Below the pieces are notes generated by a model. That model searched no databases. It was not told the DNA's origin and saw only the letters and a program-made list of their open reading frames with translations. The position numbers and the translations under genes were made by a program. Positions 45,056 through 57,076 of a stretch of 64,000 nt of DNA are shown here, piece after piece. Position 1 is the stretch's first letter; each line of letters starts with the position of its first letter. This stretch comes from Bemisia tabaci (taxonomy: Eukaryota > Arthropoda > Insecta > Hemiptera > Aleyrodidae), in the NCBI RefSeq assembly GCF_918797505.1, contig NC_092797.1, positions 56,754,192 to 56,818,191 on the forward strand, read 5' to 3'.

Positions 45056-47446
45056 AAAGGCTGGCGCCCGTGTGCGCCGCACGCCCTGCACACGCCCTAA
45101 GTCCGGGCCTGTAGGTACGAAACATTTCGGGCAAGTTTTCATTTTAAAATTTAACAAAGCAATAATTTTAGGACTGATGACTCCCGACACTTTGATGGTA
45201 ATTGGTTCGGGAATTTGATCGTGTATCGAGACCTTTGGAAAACGTAGAGGACCCAACTGGGGGGTGGGCCGCATAGGGGCAGCGGGAGCGGGGGCGCCCC
45301 AAATCTCATCAAAGCAACCAATCTTGTTCAAGCTGACAACGGCCTAGCGCATTGCGTGACACGACTCATGCGATCGAGAGTTGAAAGTAATGATGCACGC
45401 GTGAGAAGCTCATATAGGCCCTGAGTGCTTAAATGAGCTACGGGCTCAGAAGCTCACCAGTTTTCGGTCCTTGTATCCTTATTTATTCACAACTTGTGTT
45501 TTTTTATTGGATTTACGAGGAGCACTCGCAGAAGCGGACTGCCCTAGATTACCAACCCGAAATATCGGGGGCGATTCGAACATGACTATCGCCGCATGAA
45601 AATATGAATGTGCCCTTTACGGACTAATCCGACTCGGGAATATTCCTAGACTTCCGCGCCCTCCTTTACAAATTTCTATGCAAATTTTACCACCATATTA
45701 GCCCAATTCAATGACTCTCCAGAGATTCCACGGATTTGGCGGCCGGAGAAAGTACTAAAGTTAAGAAAGTTTTCCTTCGAAACATGAAAATTCCACCTCT
45801 TGTGCTCAACCAGACACGACGAAACTGAAAATTTGGCCCCCGCAGGAACTGAGGTCCGTTTTTATGTCAACTATCACGCAAAAAAAAAAAGAAAAGAAAA
45901 ACACCGAGGAAGACATTTTGCTGATTTTGCAACTTTTGAGATAGGTCTTGTAAATAATAACTTTTTTTTAAAAAAATTGGTATACATTTTTTTAAAATTA
46001 CAAATCACCGTGAACTAGCAGAGACGCACTCCAGGCTGACATAATAAGCCAGGAGTACACCTGTGTTACAATACTGTTGGATTTCACTGAATGTCCGTGA
46101 ACATTTGCCGGCTGTGACACATTCTCAAAGACCGTCTTGATCCTCCCTTGATCACGATGTCAACAATTTGGGGCCTGCCGAATTAAAGAGGCTATTTAAG
46201 GTGTAAATATCAACATGGAGATGTGTTGTGTGTGATTGAGATGTGTCATCAGATCGGCAGTACGCCTTCCCTCGTAGCAGCGTCATTCACATTTGTTTCT
46301 CCTGATAAGCAGATATACGAGCTATCGCGTCGAAAAAATTGCAGTCTCGGAAATTGAAGGGCGAACGTCATTTTCATGCAAGGTTATAAGGATGATCATA
46401 TGCGTGGAGTCTCTTGCGACCGTGCAGTTAGGGTGACTTTTATCTTGATTAGGAATCGTCAAAATGTTAACTACATTAAGAAACGTTATTCCATTTTAAT
46501 CCAACGTAGCTTCCTTTGGATATTTCCGCGGAGGATAATTTTTGAAACAACTATAACTCTTTTTTAATTAACTGGAATAAACTGAACACTTGTTCATTAT
46601 TGACTGGGTGGTTCTTTTACAGGGTGTCTACTACAATTTCATTTCGGATTTTCCTGACATTATACCGATTTTTCCCAATATTTTATTTTTTTGCGCGAAT
46701 AAATCGACACTCGTTTGATTTTACTGACCAACATATTTCATAAATTCATAAAAATCGGATTTTTCACTTTTGTATGTGCTAAAACTGCATGTACCTGATT
46801 GAAGAATGCTTGATTCTCTCGGAATTTCTTGTTCCATTACTAATTTCCCTGATATTTTCCTGGTTTTTTCTGATGACATCTGTCCTGTTATTTTACAGAC
46901 TTGCCGGTTTTTTTCTGGCGATAAAAATCCTGTTTTACTATGAATACAGTACTAGTTTTTAGCGAGAGATTGACAAAAAAAGTCCTTACATGCATTAAAG
47001 AACTCTCTCGGTTCGACTCCGGATGTCAGATTATTCGGAAGTGTTAGCGGATATGAAAGTCTCATCCAGAGTCTGAGCTCAAGAAATTGAATTTCAATTT
47101 TCTGGAATGCTTACGACTCAAGAGGAGAGAGAAGCCGGGGCGTAGATTGAGACAAGTGACCGATTTATGGAAGAGGAGAATGCTTTCGCCTTCGCGCTAG
47201 CTCAAAATGAAATAAATTCCATTTACCGAGTTTGTTAAACCGACGAGCACTTGTATTATCGGAGACGAGAAGGTAATTAGTAAAGCCCCATTTCTCTCCG
47301 TCTGTAGTACAGCTATGCCGAAATTCCCGATATGTGACCACATCCACAGGGAAAAGGGCTCTCGTACATAGAAACCCAAAACTATTTGTAGTACTCGGCA
47401 CAAGAGCATGGAGAAATGTTCTCAAAGCATTTTCAGACAATGCTGC
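45056..47446. other. Non-coding interior of unit 1
   Basis: The first 80 bp are GC-rich and end CCGGGCCTGTAGG, which in reverse complement resembles a hAT-type terminus (CAGGCCCGGACTTAGGG). No matching partner or target duplication is clear. CAGGGTGTCTACTACAATTT at 46619 is a word type also found at 60185 onward. The remaining frames (63-91 codons) are unremarkable. Confidence 0.45.
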
Positions 47447-47901
47447 TAACCCTTAAGTGCCCAAGACTTTCTTTTATATTTTCGGCCATGTTGCTCACAC
47501 ATCCTGAAAGGGCAAGTAAGACAAACGGAACCAACACATTATCCATGGAAATAGAGCAAGGAAAAGGATGCGCGTTGATGACGGCGCAAAGATACAACTA
47601 TTCGTGCCTGATGGATGTCCGTGTTGCATCTGCAAAATTGAAGGCGCGACGGCGTGATTTCGCAAAGCTCCGCTCTATGCTGCCAATGAGATGTCGCTCA
47701 GCCTCAGGAGGAATGTCAAAGAACGGGGCCCTACGTCTGTCTCTCCTATCTTGGGCTAAGTTAACACTCGGTTTTTTCCCTTCTTTTCAATTTGTTGTCC
47801 GACTAACTTATTATGATGCACGAGTATTTGTAGACCTTAAGCTCGTATGCACTGGCCACATTCAACCCGTGGGGCACGTGTTTTTAGGCATCTAAGGGTT
47901 A
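47447..47901 (+). mobile_element. 455-bp TIR family, best-preserved copy (unit 1)
   Basis: The left end TAACCCTTAAGTGCCCA and the right end, in reverse complement TAACCCTTAGATGCCTA, form short TIRs. The terminal TA on each side may be a TA target. The interior carries GATACAACTATTCGTGCCTG, CGTGTTGCATCTGCAAAATT and GCTCTATGCTGCCAATGAGA. The 159-codon plus-strand frame at 47416-47895 is almost wholly inside the element and is broken in other copies, so it is not a host gene. Confidence 0.87.
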
Positions 47902-48157
47902 AATTTGGTAGATAAAAAGAAGTAGTGCATGTGACTATAGATGCAGTGAAAGCCCGGATGAAAGTGAAATACACTAGACTTCAAAGCCATGTTTCCGCGA
48001 TCAAAATTGGGACATCGATGCGACTGTTGAGTATGAAAATGAAGAGGTGCCTTTATTATATGATCGACATCCGTCGCAAACAGAGAAGCAAATAAAGGCC
48101 GTTTGATATTGTGTTTGCAATTTATGTTGACCAAAACGTAACTGCGCCTCATAATAG

Positions 48158-48293
48158 GACTACATTTTGCAATTTGGAACTATAAATTCTAGCCCGGTTT
48201 AAAAACGACGTATGTGCCTTTAGTTTCCCTATGCACGTAAGTGTTTTTTCATAAGAGCCAGAATTTATAGTTCCAATTTGCAAAATGCAGCCC
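48158..48293. mobile_element. Hairpin MITE, CATTTTGCAATTAGGAACTA family (unit 1)
   Basis: The left arm CATTTTGCAATTTGGAACTA (then TAAATTCT) and the right arm AGAATTTATAGTTCCAATTT (then GCAAAATG) are perfectly inverted over about 28 bp. The loop contains GTGCCTTTAGTTTCCCTATG. Confidence 0.93.
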
Positions 48294-51200
48294 AATTATG
48301 ATGGACAACATTTGCAGTCGCACATGCATCCATCTCCCATTTTGATCGGCTCATTTTGATCCTAGAATCAAAGCTTAAAGAACTGGGCGCTTGAGAAGAA
48401 AATAAAGCTAGATCTTTATACCGCTGGGAGTGAATCCACCACGAGTTCATTCAACTCCAAATGATTTTAACTGGACTTTGATTTGACTCGCTCTACATGG
48501 AACCAGTGGCGAGAATCTGAGCTTCGATTTTGGGGATCACGCGTTTTAAATCAAAATCTGTCAAAATTCAAAAGATTCAAAATTCGAAAATCCGAAATGG
48601 CTTAAAATGCTATCTCGGCCCCTGTTCGATGGATTTTTCTGAAATTCGGTGTCAGGAGGTATTTTTCGACAGAAAACTCGAATTTTTAGTCCATTTTTTA
48701 AAATTCTCAAATTCAAGATGGCGGACGTGGGCTAAAATGCTGTGTCGGCTCCTGTTCGATGGATTTTTTTGAAACTCGGTGTCTGAGGGTATTTTTCGAC
48801 CGAAAACTCGAATTTTTACTATGTTTAAAAATTCTCAAATCCAAGATGGCGGACGTGGCCTAAAATGCTGTGTCGGCTCCTGTTCGATGGATTTATGGCG
48901 CCCCCTTACTACATGCCTACTCTTGTATTTCTGTACAGCCGCAAATTTAGGGTCAAGGGGCGCCTGACCGTCAATGGACCAGGTGGAGTTTTTGTCCTGA
49001 AAATTTACCTTTAGACGGCAATTCTCTTTATATTAATTTGTCTATGGTTTTTATGCCCCTCACCCTTTCTCGCGGACTCTCTTTTCACTTTTCTTTCCTC
49101 CTTTTTCCTTCCATTTCCCCCCTTCTTCCTTGCTTTCACTGCCCAACCTTGTTTCCTTTTCCTTTTTTCCCCTTGTCCTTTCTTCCCTTTTTTTCTTTTC
49201 CTTTTCCCCCTTTTTTTCCCTCTCTTCTTCTTTCGTTTTCTTTTTCGCCCCCCAAAGGCTGGCGCCCGTGTGCGCCGCACGCCCTGCACACGCCCTAAGT
49301 CCGGGCCTGTAGGTACGAAACATTTCGGGCAAGTTTTCATTTTAAAATTTAACAAAGCAATAATTTTAGGACTGATGACTCCCGACACTTTGATGGTAAT
49401 TGGTTCGGGAATTTGATCGTGTATCGAGACCTTTGGAAAACGTAGAGGACCCAACTGGGGGGTGGGCCGCATAGGGGCAGCGGGAGCGGGGGCGCCCCAA
49501 ATCTCATCAAAGCAACCAATCTTGTTCAAGCTGACAACGGCCTAGCGCATTGCGTGACACGACTCATGCGATCGAGAGTTGAAAGTAATGATGCACGCGT
49601 GAGAAGCTCATATAGGCCCTGAGTGCTTAAATGAGCTACGGGCTCAGAAGCTCACCAGTTTTCGGTCCTTGTATCCTTATTTATTCACAACTTGTGTTTT
49701 TTTATTGGATTTACGAGGAGCACTCGCAGAAGCGGACTGCCCTAGATTACCAACCCGAAATATCGGGGGCGATTCGAACATGACTATCGCCGCATGAAAA
49801 TATGAATGTGCCCTTTACGGACTAATCCGACTCGGGAATATTCCTAGACTTCCGCGCCCTCCTTTACAAATTTCTATGCAAATTTTACCACCATATTAGC
49901 CCAATTCAATGACTCTCCAGAGATTCCACGGATTTGGCGGCCGGAGAAAGTACTAAAGTTAAGAAAGTTTTCCTTCGAAACATGAAAATTCCACCTCTTG
50001 TGCTCAACCAGACACGACGAAACTGAAAATTTGGCCCCCGCAGGAACTGAGGTCCGTTTTTATGTCAACTATCACGCAAAAAAAAAAAGAAAAGAAAAAC
50101 ACCGAGGAAGACATTTTGCTGATTTTGCAACTTTTGAGATAGGTCTTGTAAATAATAACTTTTTTTTAAAAAAATTGGTATACATTTTTTTAAAATTACA
50201 AATCACCGTGAACTAGCAGAGACGCACTCCAGGCTGACATAATAAGCCAGGAGTACACCTGTGTTACAATACTGTTGGATTTCACTGAATGTCCGTGAAC
50301 ATTTGCCGGCTGTGACACATTCTCAAAGACCGTCTTGATCCTCCCTTGATCACGATGTCAACAATTTGGGGCCTGCCGAATTAAAGAGGCTATTTAAGGT
50401 GTAAATATCAACATGGAGATGTGTTGTGTGTGATTGAGATGTGTCATCAGATCGGCAGTACGCCTTCCCTCGTAGCAGCGTCATTCACATTTGTTTCTCC
50501 TGATAAGCAGATATACGAGCTATCGCGTCGAAAAAATTGCAGTCTCGGAAATTGAAGGGCGAACGTCATTTTCATGCAAGGTTATAAGGATGATCATATG
50601 CGTGGAGTCTCTTGCGACCGTGCAGTTAGGGTGACTTTTATCTTGATTAGGAATCGTCAAAATGTTAACTACATTAAGAAACGTTATTCCATTTTAATCC
50701 AACGTAGCTTCCTTTGGATATTTCCGCGGAGGATAATTTTTGAAACAACTATAACTCTTTTTTAATTAACTGGAATAAACTGAACACTTGTTCATTATTG
50801 ACTGGGTGGTTCTTTTACAGGGTGTCTACTACAATTTCATTTCGGATTTTCCTGACATTATACCGATTTTTCCCAATATTTTATTTTTTTGCGCGAATAA
50901 ATCGACACTCGTTTGATTTTACTGACCAACATATTTCATAAATTCATAAAAATCGGATTTTTCACTTTTGTATGTGCTAAAACTGCATGTACCTGATTGA
51001 AGAATGCTTGATTCTCTCGGAATTTCTTGTTCCATTACTAATTTCCCTGATATTTTCCTGGTTTTTTCTGATGACATCTGTCCTGTTATTTTACAGACTT
51101 GCCGGTTTTTTTCTGGCGATAAAAATCCTGTTTTACTATGAATACAGTACTAGTTTTTAGCGAGAGATTGACAAAAAAAGTCCTTACATGCATTAAAGAA

Positions 51201-51644
51201 CTCTCTCGGTTCGACTCCGGATGTCAGATTATTCGGAAGTGTTAGCGGATATGAAAGTCTCATCCAGAGTCTGAGCTCAAGAAATTGAATTTCAATTTTC
51301 TGGAATGCTTACGACTCAAGAGGAGAGAGAAGCCGGGGCGTAGATTGAGACAAGTGACCGATTTATGGAAGAGGAGAATGCTTTCGCCTTCGCGCTAGCT
51401 CAAAATGAAATAAATTCCATTTACCGAGTTTGTTAAACCGACGAGCACTTGTATTATCGGAGACGAGAAGGTAATTAGTAAAGCCCCATTTCTCTCCGTC
51501 TGTAGTACAGCTATGCCGAAATTCCCGATATGTGACCACATCCACAGGGAAAAGGGCTCTCGTACATAGAAACCCAAAACTATTTGTAGTACTCGGCACA
51601 AGAGCATGGAGAAATGTTCTCAAAGCATTTTCAGACAATGCTGC

Positions 51645-52099
51645 TAACCCTTAAGTGCCCAAGACTTTCTTTTATATTTTCGGCCATGTTGCTCACACAT
51701 CCTGAAAGGGCAAGTAAGACAAACGGAACCAACACATTATCCATGGAAATAGAGCAAGGAAAAGGATGCGCGTTGATGACGGCGCAAAGATACAACTATT
51801 CGTGCCTGATGGATGTCCGTGTTGCATCTGCAAAATTGAAGGCGCGACGGCGTGATTTCGCAAAGCTCCGCTCTATGCTGCCAATGAGATGTCGCTCAGC
51901 CTCAGGAGGAATGTCAAAGAACGGGGCCCTACGTCTGTCTCTCCTATCTTGGGCTAAGTTAACACTCGGTTTTTTCCCTTCTTTTCAATTTGTTGTCCGA
52001 CTAACTTATTATGATGCACGAGTATTTGTAGACCTTAAGCTCGTATGCACTGGCCACATTCAACCCGTGGGGCACGTGTTTTTAGGCATCTAAGGGTTA
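51645..52099 (+). mobile_element. 455-bp TIR family copy (unit 2)
   Basis: This is the duplicate of 47447-47901, at offset 4198 and with an identical 159-codon frame. Confidence 0.87.
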
Positions 52100-52355
52100 A
52101 ATTTGGTAGATAAAAAGAAGTAGTGCATGTGACTATAGATGCAGTGAAAGCCCGGATGAAAGTGAAATACACTAGACTTCAAAGCCATGTTTCCGCGATC
52201 AAAATTGGGACATCGATGCGACTGTTGAGTATGAAAATGAAGAGGTGCCTTTATTATATGATCGACATCCGTCGCAAACAGAGAAGCAAATAAAGGCCGT
52301 TTGATATTGTGTTTGCAATTTATGTTGACCAAAACGTAACTGCGCCTCATAATAG

Positions 52356-52491
52356 GACTACATTTTGCAATTTGGAACTATAAATTCTAGCCCGGTTTAA
52401 AAACGACGTATGTGCCTTTAGTTTCCCTATGCACGTAAGTGTTTTTTCATAAGAGCCAGAATTTATAGTTCCAATTTGCAAAATGCAGCCC
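52356..52491. mobile_element. Hairpin MITE, CATTTTGCAATTAGGAACTA family (unit 2)
   Basis: This is the duplicate of 48158-48293, identical by eye. Confidence 0.93.
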
Positions 52492-52701
52492 AATTATGAT
52501 GGACAACATTTGCAGTCGCACATGCATCCATCTCCCATTTTGATCGGCTCATTTTGATCCTAGAATCAAAGCTTAAAGAACTGGGCGCTTGAGAAGAAAA
52601 TAAAGCTAGATCTTTATACCGCTGGGAGTGAATCCACCACGAGTTCATTCAACTCCAAATGATTTTAACTGGACTTTGATTTGACTCGCTCTACATGGAA
52701 C

Positions 52702-52868
52702 CAGTGGCGAGGCGTGAATGATCGATTATCCATGTATCCGGCCCATTTGAGGCTACAGTAAAGAATCAATTATTAAGTTGTCCCTTGCGAACACCCTCCT
52801 GATCGACCCTTTTCCATAGCTTTAAATGACAGATCTATCTATATAATGCAAAGCACTCCACGCCACTC
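52702..52868 (+). mobile_element. hAT-like MITE, CAGTGGCGTGGCGT family, complete copy at duplication edge
   Basis: The left end CAGTGGCGAGGCGTGAATGA and the right end ACTCCACGCCACTC (last base C where G is expected) are inverted. The flanks CATGGAAC (52694-52701) and AATTGAAC (52869-52876) agree at 6 of 8 bases. The interior is collinear with 19052-19214. At 48504-48513 only the first ten bases of the same element remain, directly before the duplication junction. Confidence 0.88.
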
Positions 52869-52876
52869 AATTGAAC

Positions 52877-53689
52877 ATATATGTATGGACTCTGTCATAC
52901 GACCAAAATTTGACCCTCGCCAAAGAAAATTCCTGAAGAATATTCAAAATTTTCTACCTTGATCCATGATTCGCCATAATTCGTAACAATCATTTGAGAT
53001 GGCTCTATATATAAAATATACAAATTGAGTTAAGTCTAACTTTGTGACCGCCTAGAGGAGGAGGAATCTTAGTGGACAATTGTAGGAGGACAATTGTTGT
53101 GCAATTCTTGAAAAAAATTGGAATCTAAGGTAACGGCAGAAAAAATTCTCTGGTGTCTCAAATATCGAATGCTGAGGGGTTTTTGCTATTTTCTCTACCA
53201 ACAGAGAGCGTAAATTTTAGCTGTGGGCCAATAGCTGGGAAATTAAAATCCTGAATACCGAGCCTTTTTTCGGATACGAGTTTTGTGAGCCGTCAAAACG
53301 CCGCAACTCCGACTTGCTTTGATATTTTTGAGCGTTATAACTTTTATTTGCTAACATTTTCCCGCTTCAATCATTTTTTTTGCGCTTTCAAGCAGCAGAG
53401 CCAATACTTAAATTCTGTTAACTTCATGGCACTTGCAACCCAATCCCCCTGTTCGATCATAATTTTTCAATTTGTCCTGGCAATGGCATTCGTTGCTTTT
53501 AAATATCCTAAAGAAATTGGTACATGCATATTCTTCCATTTTTTGGATTGTATTGATGAGGCATTTATTTCTTCACAATTTCATAAGGAAATTAATACAT
53601 GGATACTTTTCCATCGACTGGGAGAAAGTTGAAAACCACCAAAATGTTGGAATTGGAGTCAATTGAAGTGCTGGCTGCAGAAATAGCAT
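52877..53689. other. No gene recognised; one 115-codon frame
   Basis: The plus-strand frame at 53285-53632 has a hydrophobic, Phe-rich composition without recognisable motif, and it has no supporting neighbour. It is probably chance. Confidence 0.35.
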
Positions 53690-53930
53690 TTTATGGTTGC
53701 GGTGTTTCAAAATCTTCGCCAACATTTCATTCATTATGATTCAAGCAAATCTTTTTAATTCTTCGAAACTCTTACTCAATATTCTCTATGATTTTATAAA
53801 GCTATGAACGGTAAATTTCAGAAAATTCGCACAACAGTTTCCTCTCTAAAATATAAATTACAACTGGAGATTCTGAAACACCGCAACCGAGAAATGCACT
53901 TTCTCTACTGGACGCCTCAATTATTCACTT
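53690..53930. mobile_element. Inverted-repeat element, relative of 36655-36912
   Basis: GGTTGCGGTGTTTCAAAATC on the left and GATTCTGAAACACCGCAACC on the right are inverted over about 20 bp with two mismatches. The right end continues GAGAAATGCACTTTCTC and GCCTCAATT, as in the better preserved copy. The left outer arm is lost. Confidence 0.72.
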
Positions 53931-54379
53931 TGCCTAACTTCAAAAGGTAAACAATGGAGAAAAGAATCTCACCTGCAATATAAATTTTCGACTCGAGTTG
54001 AGACCCGCACGCACTATTTGAGAAAAGTTAAACTAAAATTTAAACACTCCAATACCACACTTTCTTTTAAAGTCGCTCAATTTTCAATTACTATATCCAA
54101 CTGTACTTTATTCAGTAATTCCAAAAATCTTATTAAGCTAAATATGTATACGTGCAAAATGTTAAAATCGCATTAAAACTCGGAATGGAATTAAAATTCA
54201 CAACCTACGAGTTTTGGAGCAACGATTTATTTCTATTCAAACACCGTTCCTTTGGGAGCCTAATATTTTTAATTACGTGTTGAAACAGACTGCGAACTAT
54301 ATAAAAAACATGTGTTGATTTTAATTTTTATTTAATGTTTTATTTGTTCAATATTTGATTTTCCTTATGCTGTCCACAC
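53931..54379. other. AT-rich, no feature
   Basis: No frames or repeats of note. Confidence 0.5.
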
Positions 54380-54780
54380 GAGGTCAAGGACGAGAGACAG
54401 TCAAACTTGAAACATGGAATTGTTTAGACGGATGCCTCGTAGGATCCGAAGCAGGAGCATCGACAGTGGAATCCCAGGAAAATACGTGACGTGCGTATAC
54501 GTGAGCGGAGCCAGGATCGGGAAATCGCGGAAGCACGTGACGAGTGACGAGTGACGTGGGCGTCAAGAACCTCGACCAACACCTCTCCCGAGCGGAGTAA
54601 ACGCGGAGACTGGTGCACTCTCAGCGAGGCGCTGCGCTGGTGGCCGGAACGCAAAGACGTCGCGCAGATTGCTCACACTCCAAAATGAAGGGGTCCGCGC
54701 AAGCTCCCAGTCCGTGCTGGGCTAATAATTCATTTCACCTCCGGGCGCGCCGCGCCGCGCCGCGGTCGGCTCCTTCCTCT
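54380..54780. promoter_or_regulatory. CpG-rich patch, possible promoter region
   Basis: After 450 bp of AT-rich DNA the composition switches sharply. TGACGT-type words recur (ACGTGACGTGCG near 54484 and GAGTGACGTGGG near 54550), together with CACGTGA. They resemble CREB/ATF and E-box sites. CGCGCCGCGCCGCGCCGCGG lies at 54747. Frames on both strands are open because of GC and are not recognised. No transcript evidence is available, so promoter status is an inference. Confidence 0.35.
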
Positions 54781-54807
54781 CAACTTATGTTATTCCATTA
54801 TGCATTT

Positions 54808-54878
54808 AGGGGGGGGGGGGGGAGGGGGGGCAAGGTGCCATGGCACCGGGCGGCAAATTTTTGGGGGCGGTAAATTTC

Positions 54879-54911
<33 letters not shown>
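54808..54911. repeat. G-run and T30 run
   Basis: A run of 14 G, one A and 7 G lies at about 54809-54830, and 30 T lie at 54882-54911. Between them, GTGCCATGGCAC is a perfect 12-bp palindrome followed by CGGGCGGCAAATTTTTGGGG. That resembles the GCCGCCATGGGCCGC area near the right end of the element at 61170-63630, so a decayed relative may lie here. Confidence 0.8.
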
Positions 54912-56055
54912 CATAGAAAAAGAAAGGAGAGAGAAAAAAATTAGGGAAAAACTAAGCACTGGGCTGCGGCGGGGCACTGACTTCCATTTTGAATTGATTC
55001 CATCTCCGGGTGAGTCATCTCAATTCTCTCTGAAAATCATGGGCAACTTCAAGGCGGCAAATTTGCCGCTAAATAAGAAATTATTTCTTGACTCTCTCCG
55101 CGAAATTACTCCGAGGAGGTGTTTGCATCTTGAGGATTGTCTACCCCGAGGTAGCTCGAGGTCGGTACAGGTACTCCAGCTAAATCCGGAATTCGAAGTA
55201 TGGAAAATTGATCATTATGTCCGATTTTTTTGCTTAAATTAACTGATTATATAAATTCAAACACTTTATATAGAATGACTTTTTTCCATAAACTACACCA
55301 TTTCTGAGAAAATCGATAATAACAATCGGCGTACCGACCTCCGTCATCAAAAAAGTCCAAGATGCCCGAAATGCAAACACCTCCTATTTTTTCTCTATGA
55401 TGTCAATGGAATCCGACATCACTATGCAACTGGATTTCGAGGGCATAATGGAGAAGTTCGCGCATGCCAAAGCGAGAAAGAAAACTTTCTAGAGCTTTCA
55501 ATGCCTCGGTGAACCTCTATGCCCCTCAAATTTTCTCTCTTTTCTCAACTAAATCAATCCGTAAGTTTTTCGAAAGCTTGAGTAAGTACATCGATGACCA
55601 AAGTGCGAAAACCACGAATCTCCATTTGCGACGTTCCAGACTTCCTGTCATGCTTCATTCATTCTATGATAAAGTAGTCAACGTAATTTCTTGAATTTTT
55701 TTCCCTGAAAGCAGAATATTTTGTACGATTATGAATCTCAAGCTATAAAGTTTGCTTGTTTCTTTTAGGAAAAATAAAATAGAAGCGGAAATTCTATAAA
55801 ACACCGCGACGGAAATACGAGATTTTGCACTTTAGCATCAACATTTAATTTAATTTTTTACTATGTTCAATTTTCGCCTTTTTCGTGCCTCAAATCCTTA
55901 GTCCTTGAAGAATCATTTCCTTCTCATAAAATATTTGTTTGCAAAACTTTCCTGCATATAGATGCGCATTTTTCTGACTATCGGAGAATCGGATTTCTAT
56001 TTTGCCGTGTTTTCGAAACTTACATTTCGTGCGCGTCGCGTGTTTCTATAAGACA
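54912..56055. other. No gene recognised; dispersed-repeat fragments
   Basis: CCACGAATCTCCATTTGCGA and GACTTCCTGTCATGCTTCAT (55612-55665) belong to the dispersed family noted at 35873-36654. The remaining sequence shows short frames only. Confidence 0.4.
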
Positions 56056-56460
56056 TTACACAGTCCCCCCCCCCCCCCCCCGCAAAAACCTGAATCCGGC
56101 TCTGCGATAGAGTATATCCATGGCCTAAGTGCAGAACCACGGATCACCAGTGCCTTCTTCCAAAAGTCTCATTACACTATTTTCTTCTCCCCCGAAGAGA
56201 ATAAAGCCAACTTTGTAGATTGAGATTTATGCAGAATGGTCGAAAAATCAAGATAGTTTTCAAGATAATAAAAATTGACTAGTTTTACGAAGAAAAAATG
56301 AAGTATGACAGGAGGTCTGCAATATCGCAGGTTGCAAAAGTCGATGCGTATTTTCGTACTTAAGTCATCAATATACAGGGTGTCCCAAACCAACCGTACC
56401 AGTCTTTTTTCTCAGTTGTTTTAAGTCCTCCGAAGTCAGGGCCCGCGGGGTTGAATACTT
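56056..56460. other. C-run with hAT-type terminus and repeat fragments
   Basis: A run of about 18 C (56065-56082) is followed by CTGAATCCGGCTCTG, which in reverse complement (CAGAGCCGGATTCAG) resembles hAT ends at 61170 and 40345. No partner end was found. ATGAAGTATGACAGGAGGTC at 56299 is a dispersed-repeat word and ACAGGGTGTCCCAAAC lies at 56385. Confidence 0.45.
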
Positions 56461-57076
56461 AAGGAATCCTAAATTCATGGTCCCGCCCCCCCCCCCTCCC
56501 CCAACTCCTTTGGGAGGTAAAGGGGGGGATCACGATCCAAAAGTCGGGGTTCCCGACTGAATTGCTAAACAATTGCTGTAGAATTGATAAGTACGGAAAA
56601 TTGCGCTTAGATTTGCCTAAAAATCCGAAATCGGCCCACCCTAGGCCGAAGAATGACCCCCTACAGAAGGGAAAGTACACTCCTCCATAACTTCTCTTTG
56701 CTTAAAAATTGATGTCCCTAGATTCTCCGGAAAAAGAGAGACACAGGATTCACAAATTCTAGGATTACAATAAATTCAAAATTAGGCGTTAAAAATAAAT
56801 TTTCCCAAATATTTTGTAGCTACTGCCAGAATAAGTAGACGGTTTCCGAATCGTAAAAAATAAAACGCAGATGGACTCGCAAACGGAAGCTGTCTGTCTT
56901 GCATAACATAGGAGTGCAAATGAGTGTTCATCTTTTTCTTTCTGAACAAACGCCAGGAATTTATGGTTAATCGCAACGCAATTGATAGCGCTGAGTTCAA
57001 TTATGACCATAATTTCTCTCCAACACTTTTATGAAAACCTAGGGTTTCCCTAAAAACGGGCTGTTTCGAGGAACGA
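56461..57076. other. No gene recognised
   Basis: Contains C-runs and G-runs at 56483-56530. Short frames only. Confidence 0.4.

Larger units (their letters stand above)
44318..48513 (+). repeat. 4.2-kb direct tandem duplication, unit 1
   Basis: This unit recurs in full at 48514-52711. All frames in it reappear unchanged except those crossing the pyrimidine tract. The only differences I found are G versus T at 44900 and 45042, one C and one T of length difference, all within 44890-45055. The unit contains the end of a 176-bp array, a pyrimidine tract, one 455-bp TIR element and one hairpin MITE. It holds no recognisable gene. Confidence 0.97.
48514..52711 (+). repeat. 4.2-kb direct tandem duplication, unit 2
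   Basis: It begins at the junction GGCGAG/AATCTGAGC and repeats unit 1. The offset is 4196 up to the pyrimidine tract (49068-49253) and 4198 after it. It ends at 52711, ten bases into a hAT-like MITE that continues uninterrupted only after this copy. Corresponding features are the array end (48514-48896), the pyrimidine tract, the 455-bp element at 51645-52099 and the hairpin MITE at 52356-52491. Confidence 0.97.

Noticed and set aside
44741..45112. Possible hAT element between ACAGCCGCAAATTTAGGG and CCGGGCCTGT
   Set aside because: The ends resemble each other weakly and the 8-bp flanks (TTTCTGTA and TAGGTACG) do not match.
46995..47035. GGTTCGACTCCGG as box B of a tRNA gene
   Set aside because: No box A or acceptor pairing is found upstream, so it is a chance match.
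47416..47895. 159-codon frame repeated identically at 51614-52093, a candidate duplicated gene
   Set aside because: It lies almost wholly in a 455-bp TIR repeat whose other copies (23673, 40588, 57416) do not keep the frame open. The identity reflects the 4.2-kb duplication and not selection.
49011..49529. 172-codon minus-strand frame, the longest in the window
   Set aside because: Much of its length is Lys/Arg/Glu low complexity from a pyrimidine tract. A one-base difference in the other duplicate breaks it into shorter frames.
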